A stretch of DNA of 64,000 nucleotides from an uncultured Lachnospiraceae bacterium (GTDB lineage: Bacteria > Bacillota > Clostridia > Lachnospirales > Lachnospiraceae): contig CATOPL010000012.1 in assembly GCA_951802115.1 (NCBI GenBank), positions 1 through 64,000 on the forward strand. The letters run 5' to 3'. How positions within the stretch are numbered: the stretch's first letter is position 1; each line of letters starts with the position of its first letter. Made by a program: the position numbers and the translations under genes. The notes under the pieces are model-generated. The model saw only the letters and a list, made by a program, of their open reading frames with translations. It made no database searches and was not told the DNA's origin. Positions 1 through 9,657 of the stretch are shown here, one piece after another.

Positions 1-157
1 ATGCAAGCTTGCTTGCAAGAGGATTTTTGAACTTGGGACGCGCCAAAAACATGAAAAAGTAGCCCGATTAGGGCGGATTTTGAATGTTTTTGAGGATTGC
101 GGGAGCACAAAATGCGGAGTAATCCGGTATCAGATGGGTCAAAAGACCTTTTGACCC
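1..157. repeat. Structured, repeat-like intergenic block
   Basis: This stretch has no credible gene but is rich in short inverted repeats. GCAAGCTTGC lies near base 4, GCCC-GATTA-GGGC near 62-75, and GGATT...AATCC closes around GCA-CAAAA-TGC near 96-126. A near-perfect hairpin, GGGTCAAAAG and CTTTTGACCC with a two-base loop, sits at 136-157. Several adjacent stems in gene-free DNA suggest a dispersed structured repeat or an RNA-level element, as is common between genes in Lachnospiraceae. That family assignment is inference. The left edge of the window may cut the element. Confidence 0.4.
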
Positions 158-370
158 CAACATCTTGTCATGTGTCGCTGGCAGAAAATGTTTTTCATAT
201 GCCCTGGAACAACTATTGAGATTATAATATAAAAAGAAGGGGTTGTAAATATATCCTGCGCAGATTCATCAGCTGTATTTCCGCGCCCTGGAACCTGCAG
301 GATAATTGTTTTACTCCAGCCATGCGCCGCAGTTTGTGAGAGATCAGCCCCTTTTATGACAGCTGCTTTA
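158..370. other. Gene-free spacer before the TRIC-family gene
   Basis: Reading frames here are short and lack ribosome sites. Together with 1-157 this makes a gene-poor stretch of about 370 bases. No riboswitch or tRNA is recognisable. It lies downstream of the leftward TRIC-family gene, so it holds that gene's 3' region; no clear hairpin-plus-T terminator was found. Confidence 0.5.
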
Positions 371-1015
371 TCAGATCGGAGCAACAGGCAGATTCCAGTG
401 ATAATGTGCGGCCAGAAAACGGATGATGATAACAAGCAGAGAAGCCGCAACCATGGCGGAAATCTGTCCCAAAGTCCGGTAGATCCAGACACAGCTCAAA
501 GCACCGACCACTGATGCACAGGCATATACATGTTTTACAAAGATGTATGGCGGCTGGCCGGCCAGGATATCACGCAGAAGTCCACCGCCTACGCCGGTCA
601 ATGTTCCAAGAACTGTCAGTAAAAAGGTATTTTCAATGAATCCTGCCTGGATACCGGTAATTACGCCGATGACAGTGAATATACCAAGTCCGATCGAATC
701 CATAATCAGCATAGTTTTATCATACAGGATACCGAATCTGCCTTCCAGAAGATTTTTTTTGAAATATAAGACGGAAAATACAGTCAGAGCTGTGATCACG
801 GCCACAGACACATAAACCGGCCGGATCAGGGCGCTTGGAACATTACCAAGAATCATGTCTCTGGTCATACCGCCTCCTACGGCAGCGATAACTCCAAGTA
901 CACATACTCCGAAAATATCCATTTTACGTTGAATGCCGGTCATTGCTCCGGATGCGGCGAATGCAACCGTGCCCATCAGTTCCATACAAAAGACAATGCT
1001 GTTTTGAATATTCAT
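371..1015 (-). CDS. TRIC/UPF0126 family membrane channel (YicG-like)
   Basis: A 214-residue, very hydrophobic protein with about seven predicted membrane helices. It has the duplicated glycine-rich signatures of the family: GGGMTRDMILGNVPSALIRP in the first half (about residues 47-66) and GVGGGLLRDILAGQPP in the second (about 141-156). UPF0126 proteins are bacterial trimeric intracellular cation channel homologues, and some act in glycine uptake. The substrate here cannot be read from sequence. The start is the ATG preceded by AAGAGG. The gene diverges from the NSS symporter and ends before a gene-free region. Length matches the family (about 200-220 aa). Family assignment is firm, function less so. 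Confidence 0.9.
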   Translation of the reverse strand: MNIQNSIVFCMELMGTVAFAASGAMTGIQRKMDIFGVCVLGVIAAVGGGMTRDMILGNVPSALIRPVYVSVAVITALTVFSVLYFKKNLLEGRFGILYDKTMLIMDSIGLGIFTVIGVITGIQAGFIENTFLLTVLGTLTGVGGGLLRDILAGQPPYIFVKHVYACASVVGALSCVWIYRTLGQISAMVAASLLVIIIRFLAAHYHWNLPVAPI

Positions 1016-1117
1016 AATTACCTCTTGAAATTACTTTTTTATCATGGAAAAGTATAACGGATAGAAAAATATTTGGCAAGATGGAATGATTGTTAGGATG
1101 ATTCCTTCAAAGATGGA

Positions 1118-1146
1118 TTGATTGTACGGGTATCTGGTGGTATGAT
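1118..1146 (+). promoter_or_regulatory. Sigma-A type promoter for the NSS symporter
   Basis: TTGATT (1118-1123) and TATGAT (1141-1146) are separated by exactly 17 bases. They lie about 40 bases upstream of the symporter start, in the divergent gap with the TRIC-family gene. Confidence 0.6.
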
Positions 1147-1188
1147 ACTGTTATTCATTGAGGGTAGAAAAAGGAGGTTACATTAAAG

Positions 1189-2586
1189 ATGAATGAAAAC
1201 AAAAATACGGGTTCTCTGCGCGATTCCCACTCTTCCCGCAGCAGCTTTTCAGGAAAGCTGGGATATGTTCTGACCGTTGCCGGAGCATCCGTAGGTCTTG
1301 GAAATATCTGGCGTTTTCCTTATCTGGCGGCAAAATATGGAGGTGGTATCTTTCTGCTGGTATATCTGATTCTGATGCTGACATTCGGATATGCTCTGAT
1401 TGTATCAGAAACTGCGCTGGGACGTATGACGGGAAAAAGTCCGGTGGGTGCGTTTGAAGCATTTGGAAAGAACGCTGCATTTCGCTTCGGAGGCTGGATC
1501 AATGCGGTAATTCCCATGCTGATTGTGCCTTATTACAGCGTCATTGGCGGATGGGTGACAAAATATCTGTTTGAGTATTTCTGTGGGAATACGGTTCTTT
1601 TATCATCCGACGACTATTTTACAGGGTTTATTACAGACGGGTTTTCCGCTGAATTCTGGTTTCTTCTGTTCTGTCTGGCAGTAGTGCTTGTTCTGTTTGC
1701 AGGGGTAAAGCAGGGGATTGAACGTGTCTCTAAAGTGATGATGCCTTTGCTGGTCCTTCTGGCCATTTTTGTCGCCGGCTATTCCATGACCAGGCCCGGA
1801 GCATTTGAAGGCGTGAAATATTTTCTGATACCGAAAGTAGAAGATTTTTCATGGATGACGGTAGTTGCCGCCATGGGACAGATGTTTTATTCGCTGTCAA
1901 TAGCGATGGGGATTTTATATACCTATGGTTCCTATATGAAAAAAGATGTGGATATTGAAAAATCCACCATACAGGTAGAGGTATTTGATACGGCAATCGC
2001 CATGCTTGCAGGGCTTATGATTATTCCGGCGGTTTTCGCTTTTTCCGGAGGTGCTCCGGATACACTGAAAGCTGGTCCGTCGCTGATGTTTATTACGATT
2101 CCAAAAGTATTTGCCAGTATGGGATTCGGGACCGGAGCAGGAATTATGTTTTTCCTGCTGGTGCTGCTTGCGGCTTTGACCAGTGCGATTTCTCTGGCAG
2201 AATCCGGTGTTTCTACTTTTGAAGATCAGTTCGGCTTGGAACGCCGCAAAGCGGCGTTGCTGATGGGAGCGGTCATTGTACTGTTTGGCTCAGCTGCTGC
2301 GCTTGGGTTCGGCATACTGGATTTTGTCTCGTTGTTTAGCATGTCGATTCTTGACTTTTTTGATTTCCTGACAAATTCGCTGATGATGCCGCTGGCCGCT
2401 CTGGCAACCTGTCTCTTGGTGAGCCGTGTGGTCGGACTGGACAGGATTGCGCAGGAAGTCGGACAGTCTTCTGCGTTCAAACGCAGGAAGATATATGAGC
2501 TGTTTATGAGATATTTGGCGCCGGTATGTATTCTGATCATTTTGCTGAGTTCGATTGCGAGTGTATTTGGCTGGATATCCATGTAA
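1189..2586 (+). CDS. Sodium-dependent transporter, NSS/SNF family
   Basis: A 465-residue integral membrane protein of the neurotransmitter:sodium symporter family (LeuT/MhsT fold). These import amino acids or amines by Na+ symport. The N-terminal signature GLGNIWRFPY at about residues 36-45 is the unwound TM1 segment that helps form the Na+ and substrate sites. About 11-12 membrane helices follow, and the length equals that of bacterial 11-TM members. The start ATG follows AAAAGGAGG with good spacing. It has its own promoter and is followed by a hairpin shared with the convergent chemoreceptor gene. Substrate is unknown; an amino acid is likely. Confidence 0.93.
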   Translation: MNENKNTGSLRDSHSSRSSFSGKLGYVLTVAGASVGLGNIWRFPYLAAKYGGGIFLLVYLILMLTFGYALIVSETALGRMTGKSPVGAFEAFGKNAAFRFGGWINAVIPMLIVPYYSVIGGWVTKYLFEYFCGNTVLLSSDDYFTGFITDGFSAEFWFLLFCLAVVLVLFAGVKQGIERVSKVMMPLLVLLAIFVAGYSMTRPGAFEGVKYFLIPKVEDFSWMTVVAAMGQMFYSLSIAMGILYTYGSYMKKDVDIEKSTIQVEVFDTAIAMLAGLMIIPAVFAFSGGAPDTLKAGPSLMFITIPKVFASMGFGTGAGIMFFLLVLLAALTSAISLAESGVSTFEDQFGLERRKAALLMGAVIVLFGSAAALGFGILDFVSLFSMSILDFFDFLTNSLMMPLAALATCLLVSRVVGLDRIAQEVGQSSAFKRRKIYELFMRYLAPVCILIILLSSIASVFGWISM

Positions 2587-2616
2587 AAGATACGAAGAAA
2601 ATTATATTATACAGCA

Positions 2617-2646
2617 GGGGCTGCCAGAAATTGTTTCTGACAGCCC
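2617..2646. terminator. Bidirectional intrinsic terminator between convergent genes
   Basis: GGGGCTG-C-CAGAAA pairs with TTTCTG-A-CAGCCCC around a three-base loop, giving a 13-bp stem with one mismatch. The flanks are AT-rich on both sides. It lies between the convergent NSS and chemoreceptor stop codons. Confidence 0.7.
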
Positions 2647-2671
2647 CCATTATATTTTGGAAATACCCGAT

Positions 2672-4645
2672 CTAGCTTCTGGCCAGAGTGAAACGGTCTA
2701 CCAGCTGTTTCAGACCTGTTGCTTCTGCGGAAAGCTCTTCGCTGGCTGCTGCGCTTTCCTGCGCAGTAGCGCTGTTAGTCTGTACTACGGAGGATATCTG
2801 ATCAATGCCTTCAGTGACCTGAGCAATGGCAGTTGTCTGACTGCCGACGGCTTCTACTACAATATCCATTTGTTTGGTCACGTTGCCTGCGAGAACACTG
2901 GTCCGCTCCAGAGCTTCTGTGACATTGTTAACCGCCTGGCTGCCTTCTGTAACAGCTTTGATGGAACTCTCAATCAGCTCTTTGGTTGCTTTTGCAGCCT
3001 CATCCGATTTGGAGGCAAGATTGCGTACTTCATCAGCAACCACTGCGAAACCTTTACCTGAAGAGCCGGCTCTTGCAGCTTCTACAGCAGCATTCAGGGC
3101 CAGAATATTTGTCTGGAAGGCAATGCTTTCAATGGCGCCGATGATTCTGGAAATCTCTTCGGAAGAATGTGAGATTTTTTCCATGGCTGTGTTCAGCTCC
3201 TTAACAAATTCCACACTGGTGCCCAGCTGTGCGCCGGCCTGACCAACGAAATATCCTGCTTCTTCAGCCGCTGCAGCCGTCTGTCGGGAGCTTTCTGAAA
3301 TATCGGCGATGGTAGCAGCCAGTTCTTCCACAGAGCTGGCCTGCTCGATGGAACCCTGGCTGAGTGTCTGAGCGCCGGTAGAGACCTGACCGCTGGCGGA
3401 GGAGACCTGGCCGGCGGCGTTGTCAATCTGACGCATAGTATTGCTGAGCTCAATCTTCAAAGTGCGCATGGAGACCAGAATGTTCTGGAAGCTTCCTACA
3501 TAAGTTTCACGGTGAGAAGACTGTATATCAAAATTCTGGTTGGCCATTTCTGTCAGCAGATAGCTGATATCGTTGATGATGGTATTCAGTCCGGTAACCA
3601 TCTCTGCAGTAGAACGGGTCAGCTCAGCTGTCTCGTCCTGTCCTTTTGCTTCAGGAACAGGCGATTCCAGATCTCCTTCCACCAAAAGCTTCATCCGTTC
3701 TGCACAGGCGCGCATAGGTAAGCTGATATTGCTGGACAGTTTCAAAGCAACCACAATAGAAGCCAGAATGGAGGTAATGATCACAATCAGATTGATAATG
3801 ATTCCGAAGTATGTATCGGCCAGATATTCTGACTGCAGTGCGCTAACGGCCACGCTCCAGCTGTCAGTGCCGTTTACGGGCGCGTAAGCAGTAAAACGCG
3901 GTCCATCAGAGCTGCGGTAACTTCCAAATCCGTTTGCTCCCTGACGCATGTCGGCGTGAATGGCAGCCAGTTCTTTCAAAGAGGAGTCGTTCTGGGCTTC
4001 CTGCTCAATATTCTGAGTGGTTATGGTGTCCAGTGTGATATCAGCGATGGTATCGCCGTTTTTGTTGATCATATAGGCCCGGCTGCTCTGACCGACTTTG
4101 ACAGAGGAAACAATGTCGTTTAAAAATGTTTCCGGAGGAACAAAGTAGACGACGCCGATGATCTGGGAGCCGTGGCTTCCGTCTGCATAAAGCGGGGCGG
4201 CCACCATGATGGACAGCTCTCCTGTGATCTTGCTGATTAACGGTTCGGAGACATAAACATTTCCCTGCATTGCCTGCTTCACATATTCGCGGTCTGAGTA
4301 ATCTTTACCGTCGAAAATACTGAAACCGTCGGTACCAATAATGTTACCCCGCTGAAAGCCGTGCATTTTGATACGTTCATCAATAATGGCACGCTTTTCT
4401 TCTACGGGTACAGAACTGTCAGAAAGCTGTGGAATACATCCTGTATCCATGGCCACATTCTTATAGGCGGTCAGTTCCTGCTCAATGCGTTCTGCTGCCA
4501 GGACGGCAGTCTCGCTCATCATCTGATCCACTGTGGCGATGGTGTTTTTGTAATTCATCGTAATGCTGGACGCTCCTACCGCAATCAGCGCGATCAGAAC
4601 AGTTGCCATTAGACAGATTGTGATTTTTCTGCGGATACTTTTCAT
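2672..4645 (-). CDS. Methyl-accepting chemotaxis protein with Cache sensor
   Basis: A 657-residue transmembrane chemoreceptor. TM1 is at about residues 8-29. An extracellular double-Cache-like sensor (about 35-275) contains [19 protein letters not shown] and a [11 protein letters not shown] end typical of dCache. TM2 is at about 281-303, then a HAMP region. The cytoplasmic hairpin carries the conserved tip around [15 protein letters not shown] and [10 protein letters not shown]. It should bind a small extracellular ligand and control CheA. No che genes are in the window, so it is an orphan receptor locus. It reads leftward from a promoter in the gap with the PucR-type gene. Ligand is unknown. 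Confidence 0.95.
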   Translation of the reverse strand: MKSIRRKITICLMATVLIALIAVGASSITMNYKNTIATVDQMMSETAVLAAERIEQELTAYKNVAMDTGCIPQLSDSSVPVEEKRAIIDERIKMHGFQRGNIIGTDGFSIFDGKDYSDREYVKQAMQGNVYVSEPLISKITGELSIMVAAPLYADGSHGSQIIGVVYFVPPETFLNDIVSSVKVGQSSRAYMINKNGDTIADITLDTITTQNIEQEAQNDSSLKELAAIHADMRQGANGFGSYRSSDGPRFTAYAPVNGTDSWSVAVSALQSEYLADTYFGIIINLIVIITSILASIVVALKLSSNISLPMRACAERMKLLVEGDLESPVPEAKGQDETAELTRSTAEMVTGLNTIINDISYLLTEMANQNFDIQSSHRETYVGSFQNILVSMRTLKIELSNTMRQIDNAAGQVSSASGQVSTGAQTLSQGSIEQASSVEELAATIADISESSRQTAAAAEEAGYFVGQAGAQLGTSVEFVKELNTAMEKISHSSEEISRIIGAIESIAFQTNILALNAAVEAARAGSSGKGFAVVADEVRNLASKSDEAAKATKELIESSIKAVTEGSQAVNNVTEALERTSVLAGNVTKQMDIVVEAVGSQTTAIAQVTEGIDQISSVVQTNSATAQESAAASEELSAEATGLKQLVDRFTLARS

Positions 4646-4684
4646 CTCTTTTCTCCCTGTTGTGATTGAATAATATTTATCTGT

Positions 4685-4693
4685 ATTATAACA
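4685..4693 (-). promoter_or_regulatory. Extended -10 element for the chemoreceptor gene
   Basis: On the minus strand this reads TG-T-TATAAT, an extended -10 box, about 40 bases upstream of the chemoreceptor start. No strong -35 is visible. Confidence 0.4.
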
Positions 4694-4801
4694 TATTTTC
4701 AGGCTTTTCGTCTATTCTAAAAATCATTGAAAGTGACATTTTTATGAAGACAGATGCAGAGAATCGGCATTTCTCAATGCGATGCTTCATGTGGCATGAT
4801 A

Positions 4802-4830
4802 TTGACAGAAGATACATCTTTTCGTACAAT
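4802..4830 (+). promoter_or_regulatory. Consensus sigma-A promoter for the PucR-type operon
   Basis: A perfect TTGACA (4802-4807), a 17-base spacer and TACAAT (4825-4830) sit 32 bases before the regulator start. This is one of the best promoter matches in the window. Confidence 0.75.
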
Positions 4831-4862
4831 GTGTATCAGAGATTTACATAAGAGGTGACATC

Positions 4863-6413
4863 ATGAGAATCAGCATGCGGATTCTGGCAGATCGCTTAAG
4901 ACAAAACTATCCGGATTGTCAGATGGGGGACATGTCAGAGGAGATGAATCTGAAACGTCCGCTTTTTTATCAGAACGGGACAGACTTCAGGAGGAATAAA
5001 GTTTACATTGCAAGAGAGAGTGATGTGACCAGACAACTGCTGGAACATCACGGAGATAATCTGATTCTGGTTGTCGGGACTTTGTTCTGGTTTGAAGAAC
5101 GTCCGGCTTTTGGAGTATGCTTTTTTTCTGCCAGAACCAATCCGGAGGAACTGTTCAATACAGTTCAGCGTATTTTTGATACATATGATTCCTGGGATGA
5201 GCGAATGCAGGATCTGGCGTTGTCTGAACGGACGATGAAAAATCTTCTGGACGGTTCCCATCGGATTTTCCACAATCCGATTATGGTCAGTACTACAGAC
5301 GGCTTTGTCATTGATTACAGCAGCCTGATGGATACGCTGCCTGAATTTCAGGAGATTCTTCAGCACAATCAGGTGACGGTCTTTGAAGACGCAAGGGAAA
5401 TACAGGATGGGATCACGAAGGTATGTCATTATCAGGACCCGGTGACACAGAAAAATAATCTGTTTCTGAATATCTATGATAAGAACAGGAACGTGTATCG
5501 TGTGATTTTGGTGGAGGCAACCAGGAAGCTGAAAAGTTATGATGAATATCTGCTTTCCCATCTGGCAAAGTATATCCGGCAGATGTTTGAAAAATATACG
5601 GTGATCCAGGAAGATATCAGCTATACGCTGGACCGTCTGCTGTCCAATATTCTGACGGATGAAAACATGGATGCGGCTTCTCTGGGGGCACGGTTTGAAA
5701 GTTTTCACTGGAAGGAAAGTCATTCTTATTTCTGCATGAATATCCATGTATCTACAGTGGATCTTCAGAATCTGACCGTGATTCGGTTTATCTGCAACCG
5801 ACTCGAAGGTCTGATCAAAGGAAGCTGCGCTTTTCTGCTGGAAGAGAATATTGTGGTTTATGTAAATTTGCATTATTATGGAAAGACGTTGACAGAAGCA
5901 GTAGGGGTAGTGGAGGGTTTCCTGCAGGACAGCTATCTGAAAGCCGGAATCAGTTACGAATTTACAGGTTTTCAGTCGCTGAAACAGTATTATCTTCAGT
6001 CGCGTGTCGCATTGGAGGAAGGAATGAAACGTTATCCTCTTCGATGGGTAAACCGGTTTGAAGACATTGCGCTGGATTATTTGCTTGGCAAATGTACAGA
6101 ACGTCTTGGACCGGCGGTTGTATGCAGTCCGGCAGTTTTGATGTTGAAAGATTATGACAGAGATCACCGGACCGAATATTATGATACGCTTCATACATAT
6201 CTTACCTGCCAGATGAATGCAGTAAAAGCGGCAAAATCGCTGTTTATTCACAGAAGTACATTTTTGTACCGGATGGCTCATATCAAAGAACTGATGAATC
6301 TTGATCTGGAGAATCCGAATCAGCTTTTATATCTGCTGTTGACTTACAAGCTTCTGGAAAAGGAAGAGAGGAGCGGTGAAAATCGTGAAGAACGTCCGGA
6401 AGAGCATGATTAA
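4863..6413 (+). CDS. PucR/CdaR-type transcriptional regulator
   Basis: A 516-residue protein. The C-terminal roughly 60 residues form a PucR-type helix-turn-helix: YLTCQMNAVKAAKSLFIHRS followed by TFLYRMAHIKELMNLDLENP. This is preceded by a GGDEF-like/CdaR-type central region. The N-terminal half is a probable ligand-sensing region without a confident domain name. Such regulators usually activate genes for purine, sugar-acid or amino-acid catabolism in response to a metabolite. The start ATG follows AAGAGGTG. The next gene begins inside its 3' end, so it is probably the first gene of an operon ending at about 10393. Target and ligand are unknown. Confidence 0.85.
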   Translation: MRISMRILADRLRQNYPDCQMGDMSEEMNLKRPLFYQNGTDFRRNKVYIARESDVTRQLLEHHGDNLILVVGTLFWFEERPAFGVCFFSARTNPEELFNTVQRIFDTYDSWDERMQDLALSERTMKNLLDGSHRIFHNPIMVSTTDGFVIDYSSLMDTLPEFQEILQHNQVTVFEDAREIQDGITKVCHYQDPVTQKNNLFLNIYDKNRNVYRVILVEATRKLKSYDEYLLSHLAKYIRQMFEKYTVIQEDISYTLDRLLSNILTDENMDAASLGARFESFHWKESHSYFCMNIHVSTVDLQNLTVIRFICNRLEGLIKGSCAFLLEENIVVYVNLHYYGKTLTEAVGVVEGFLQDSYLKAGISYEFTGFQSLKQYYLQSRVALEEGMKRYPLRWVNRFEDIALDYLLGKCTERLGPAVVCSPAVLMLKDYDRDHRTEYYDTLHTYLTCQMNAVKAAKSLFIHRSTFLYRMAHIKELMNLDLENPNQLLYLLLTYKLLEKEERSGENREERPEEHD

Positions 6414-7491
6414 ACGATGTCTGTTTTGGCTGTGTTTACTTTTGCCGGCAGTATGGGTTATGCCTGTAAAGGCAGAAAAAGAAGATCAGGATCTGCTTCG
6501 TATTTATGAGGAATACCGTGAACGTTTTGAGGCGGTAAGAAGTATCTGGGAACTTGACTCCTGCGGTTATGAGGTTCTGAGCGGGCAAAGTTTCCCGGTG
6601 AAGCTGGAATCTTTCGGCGGGGAGGAAATGACGCTTGTGCCTGCGATAGAGCGTACTTTTCACAGGCTGGTACTTTTCTTTGCTGATTCAAAGGGAAATG
6701 TCCTTTATAAATATGATCAGCTGGAAACCAATAACTGTATTCCAGGGCAGTTGGAACAGCCGGTGGAATCGCTTTTGTCCGTGGCTTTTGCCGATGTGAA
6801 TCACGATCAGAAAACAGACATCATTCTCATTACTCGCTGTGTGAATACATCCGGTGATTATGCGGGAATTCCCTATAAGGTTGGAGATGTGCTGTTTCAG
6901 GGGGATAAGAGTTTTTACCGGGACTGGAGAATATCGGACAAGATTAACCGTTTCAGTATGAATAAAAGCGCCAATTATGTTATTTCTTTTGTGCGGGACG
7001 GAGAATCAGTAGAGTTTTTATATACGGCGAAAACATTAGATGAACTTCTGGAACATGGATTTCAGATTGCAGAAGACCAGCACTATACAAGAGATTTTGA
7101 AAAGCTGGGGCGGCTGCAGGTGGTGCCCGGAACCGTAAAGATTTCAGCGTATAATATTTTTATGATTTATCTGGTAAACGGACAGGGAGATATTGTGTGG
7201 AGTTTTCAGCCGATGGGGGATTATGACAGTCTCTATTCTCTGAGAGGAATACAGGGAAGAGATCTGGACGGGGACGGAATGAAAGATCTGGTAGTGCTGG
7301 CAAGATACAGCATTGAAATCAGGGACGGAGAATCTCAGATCGAGAACCGGTGTGCGATCTATTATCAGAGAACCGGAGGATTTGATATTGATACAGAGTT
7401 TGAAACCTATTATCAGTGTAAAGAAGAAGATACGATGGAAGAACTGATCAAAAAGATAAGAGAGTACTGGGGATGGCAGGCAGAGGAATGA
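6406..7491 (+). CDS. Secreted FG-GAP/VCBS-like protein, function unknown
   Basis: About 361 residues from this ATG, which begins inside the regulator's stop codon region. In-frame GTG codons at 6376 and 6385 are alternatives. A clear signal peptide (KR, a hydrophobic core, then PVKA before EKED) predicts export. Two Asp/Asn loops are visible: FADVNHDQKTDIILI and RDLDGDGMKDLVVL, the calcium-binding signature of FG-GAP/VCBS beta-propeller repeats. The two loops are about 160 residues apart. The stop overlaps the response-regulator start as ATGA, so the two are translationally linked. It could be an extracellular sensing partner of the kinase; that is inference. No enzyme motif was recognised. 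Confidence 0.75.
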   Translation: MIKRCLFWLCLLLPAVWVMPVKAEKEDQDLLRIYEEYRERFEAVRSIWELDSCGYEVLSGQSFPVKLESFGGEEMTLVPAIERTFHRLVLFFADSKGNVLYKYDQLETNNCIPGQLEQPVESLLSVAFADVNHDQKTDIILITRCVNTSGDYAGIPYKVGDVLFQGDKSFYRDWRISDKINRFSMNKSANYVISFVRDGESVEFLYTAKTLDELLEHGFQIAEDQHYTRDFEKLGRLQVVPGTVKISAYNIFMIYLVNGQGDIVWSFQPMGDYDSLYSLRGIQGRDLDGDGMKDLVVLARYSIEIRDGESQIENRCAIYYQRTGGFDIDTEFETYYQCKEEDTMEELIKKIREYWGWQAEE

Positions 7492-8141
7492 TAAAGATTT
7501 TAATAGTAGATGATGAAAAACCAATTTGTGACCTGATCGATATTAATCTTTCGGCAGCAGGATATGAATGCTGCAGCGTACAGGACGGACTGACAGCGAT
7601 TGATCTGATTGAGAAACAGGACTTTGACCTGATTCTTCTGGATATTATGCTGCCGGGAGCGGACGGATTTGACATAATGGAATATATCAGGCCTCTGAAA
7701 GTGCCTGTGATCTTTATCACAGCTAAGAGTGATGTGCATGATAAAGTAAAAGGATTAAAGCTGGGAGCAGAGGACTATCTGGTAAAGCCGTTTGAGGTGC
7801 TGGAGCTGGTGGCAAGAGTGGAAGTAGTGCTGCGCAGATATCACAAGACGGATCAGATTCTGAGTGCCGGAGATGTGTCCATAGACCTGGAGGCGCTGAC
7901 GGTGACAAAAGCCGGGAAACCCGTCATACTTACAAACAAAGAATACGGGCTTCTGGTTTTGTTTATGCAGAATAAAAATGTGGCGCTTTTTAAAGAGACT
8001 CTTTATGAAAAGGTCTGGAAAGATGAATACATTGCAGACAGCCGGACACTGGAGCTGCATGTACAGAGGCTTCGAAAAAAAATGGGCTGGGAGAAAAATC
8101 TGGTCGCAGTATATAAAGTTGGTTACCGGCTGGAGATATAG
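7488..8141 (+). CDS. OmpR/PhoB-family response regulator
   Basis: About 217 residues from ATG 7488; an ATG at 7473 is possible but would extend the conserved MIKILIVDDE start. The receiver domain (about 1-115) has the acidic pair DDE, the phospho-acceptor Asp in LILLDIMLPGADGF, a Thr in VIFITAKS and Lys in YLVKPF. The winged-helix output domain (about 125-217) ends with VAVYKVGYRLEI, typical of OmpR/PhoB proteins. It overlaps the upstream gene by four bases and is followed by the kinase after about 10 bases. It should bind direct-repeat DNA sites when phosphorylated. Confidence 0.93.
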   Translation: MIKILIVDDEKPICDLIDINLSAAGYECCSVQDGLTAIDLIEKQDFDLILLDIMLPGADGFDIMEYIRPLKVPVIFITAKSDVHDKVKGLKLGAEDYLVKPFEVLELVARVEVVLRRYHKTDQILSAGDVSIDLEALTVTKAGKPVILTNKEYGLLVLFMQNKNVALFKETLYEKVWKDEYIADSRTLELHVQRLRKKMGWEKNLVAVYKVGYRLEI

Positions 8142-8151
8142 GTGAGCGAAT

Positions 8152-9657
8152 ATGAAATTTTCCTATAAAATATTGCTGTGTTCGATTATCACAATGGCAG
8201 TATCCTTTGGAATCGGAGGATATTTCTTTGTAAATGATGTGTTCAGGGCTTCTCTGGAACGGGAGATCGGACAGGCAGCCGATGACAGCAGTATCCTGAA
8301 ATTTGCTTTTGAAACTGCGGCGCTTAATATTCCGTCAAAATATGACATGCTTCAGAATGCAGTGGTGGAAGAGATCGGCGCTAACCTGGAAAACAAAGGA
8401 CAGGGAACAAAAAGGCTTCTTCGACTGTCGGATGAAAATCGTGCGGCGCTTTATGTCAGCGAAGGCTTTGTGGGAGACAGTGCGCTGCTTATGGAGATCG
8501 GTGAACAGACCAGAGCCTATCAGATTATTCATACGGATGAGCATTATTATGTTCAGACGGGAGTTATGGTCGATGCGCTGAATCGTATGCTGTATCTGGA
8601 AACGATGAGAGATGTAACGGAAGTATACGCAGAGCGCAGCAGAGGATTTGCTGTATATCGGGGACTGACTATTCTGCTTCTGATTTTGAGTTCTGTTTTT
8701 ATGTATTTTATTTCTTACTGGCTTACGAAGCCTATTCGTCTTTTGACCCGGGCAACCAGAAGAATGACGGCGGGCGACTACAGTTATCGCGCAGAACAGA
8801 TCAGCAGCGATGAAATGGGGCAGCTGACTCTGGATTTTAATCATATGTCTCGTGTGGTTGAGGAGAATATACATAAGCTGGAGGATGAGATTCGTGCGCG
8901 TGAAGATTTCATTGCGGCTTTTTCTCATGAATTGAAAACGCCGCTGACTGCGGTAATTGGTTACGCAGATCTTCTGCGCTCCAGAAAACTTGATGATGAG
9001 AAACATTTTCTGTCGGCAAATTATATTTACACAGAAGGAAAGCGGCTGGAGAGCATGTCGCTTCGACTGCTGGATATCATCGTTACGAAAAGATACAGGC
9101 ATGATCCGCAGAATATAGACGTGAAAGTACTGTTTGAATATCTCAGAGACATGTATGCGGAGAAAAAGGGTTTTCGGTTTCATATCGATTATGAATCGTG
9201 TCGAATCTGCGCAGAAGCGGATCTGATCAAAACGGTACTTTTGAATCTGACGGATAATGCCTGTAAAGCGTCTGATCAGGGAAGTCAGATTGAGATTACA
9301 GGAATCAGGAAAGAAAACGGATATTTGTTTGCCGTGAAGGATCATGGGACAGGAATTCCAGAAGAGGAATGCAAAAAGATCACGGAAGCTTTCTATATGG
9401 TAGATAAATCGCGTTCCAGAAGCCATAACGGCGCGGGGCTTGGACTTGCGCTCTGTTCAGAGATACTGAAGCTTCATGGAAGCGAACTGATGATTGAGAG
9501 CGCTCTTGATGTGGGAAGCTGCTTTTCATTCCTGTTGCCTGACAGAGGAGGAATTCATAATGAGACAGACGGACAGAAGGAATCCGGTGATACTGGGTAT
9601 GGCCCTGCTGATACTGACAATATCCATTCTGGGTCCGGAACAGCTGGCGCGCTATAA
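8152..9657 (+). CDS. Sensor histidine kinase partner of the upstream regulator
   Basis: A 501-residue membrane kinase. TM1 is at about residues 5-27, an extracytoplasmic sensor at about 28-168, and TM2 at about 170-191. HAMP follows, then HisKA with phospho-acceptor His in FSHELKTPL, and HATPase with N-box NLTDNACKAS, G1 DHGTGIP and G2 GAGLGLAL. The kinase proper ends near FSFLLPD. The frame then continues about 40 more residues through the ribosome site and first about 98 bases of the next gene. That tail is low in recognisable content and is probably a lost stop codon. The extracytoplasmic sensor has no named domain here. Confidence 0.92.
   Translation: MKFSYKILLCSIITMAVSFGIGGYFFVNDVFRASLEREIGQAADDSSILKFAFETAALNIPSKYDMLQNAVVEEIGANLENKGQGTKRLLRLSDENRAALYVSEGFVGDSALLMEIGEQTRAYQIIHTDEHYYVQTGVMVDALNRMLYLETMRDVTEVYAERSRGFAVYRGLTILLLILSSVFMYFISYWLTKPIRLLTRATRRMTAGDYSYRAEQISSDEMGQLTLDFNHMSRVVEENIHKLEDEIRAREDFIAAFSHELKTPLTAVIGYADLLRSRKLDDEKHFLSANYIYTEGKRLESMSLRLLDIIVTKRYRHDPQNIDVKVLFEYLRDMYAEKKGFRFHIDYESCRICAEADLIKTVLLNLTDNACKASDQGSQIEITGIRKENGYLFAVKDHGTGIPEEECKKITEAFYMVDKSRSRSHNGAGLGLALCSEILKLHGSELMIESALDVGSCFSFLLPDRGGIHNETDGQKESGDTGYGPADTDNIHSGSGTAGAL

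Noticed and set aside
4935..6281. Long antisense frame (448 residues) opposite the PucR-type gene
   Set aside because: It lies entirely opposite a conserved gene, has no ribosome site and no recognisable domain. Its length reflects codon bias of the real gene.
8335..9426. Long antisense frame opposite the sensor kinase
   Set aside because: Shadow of a clearly conserved kinase; no domain, no start signals.
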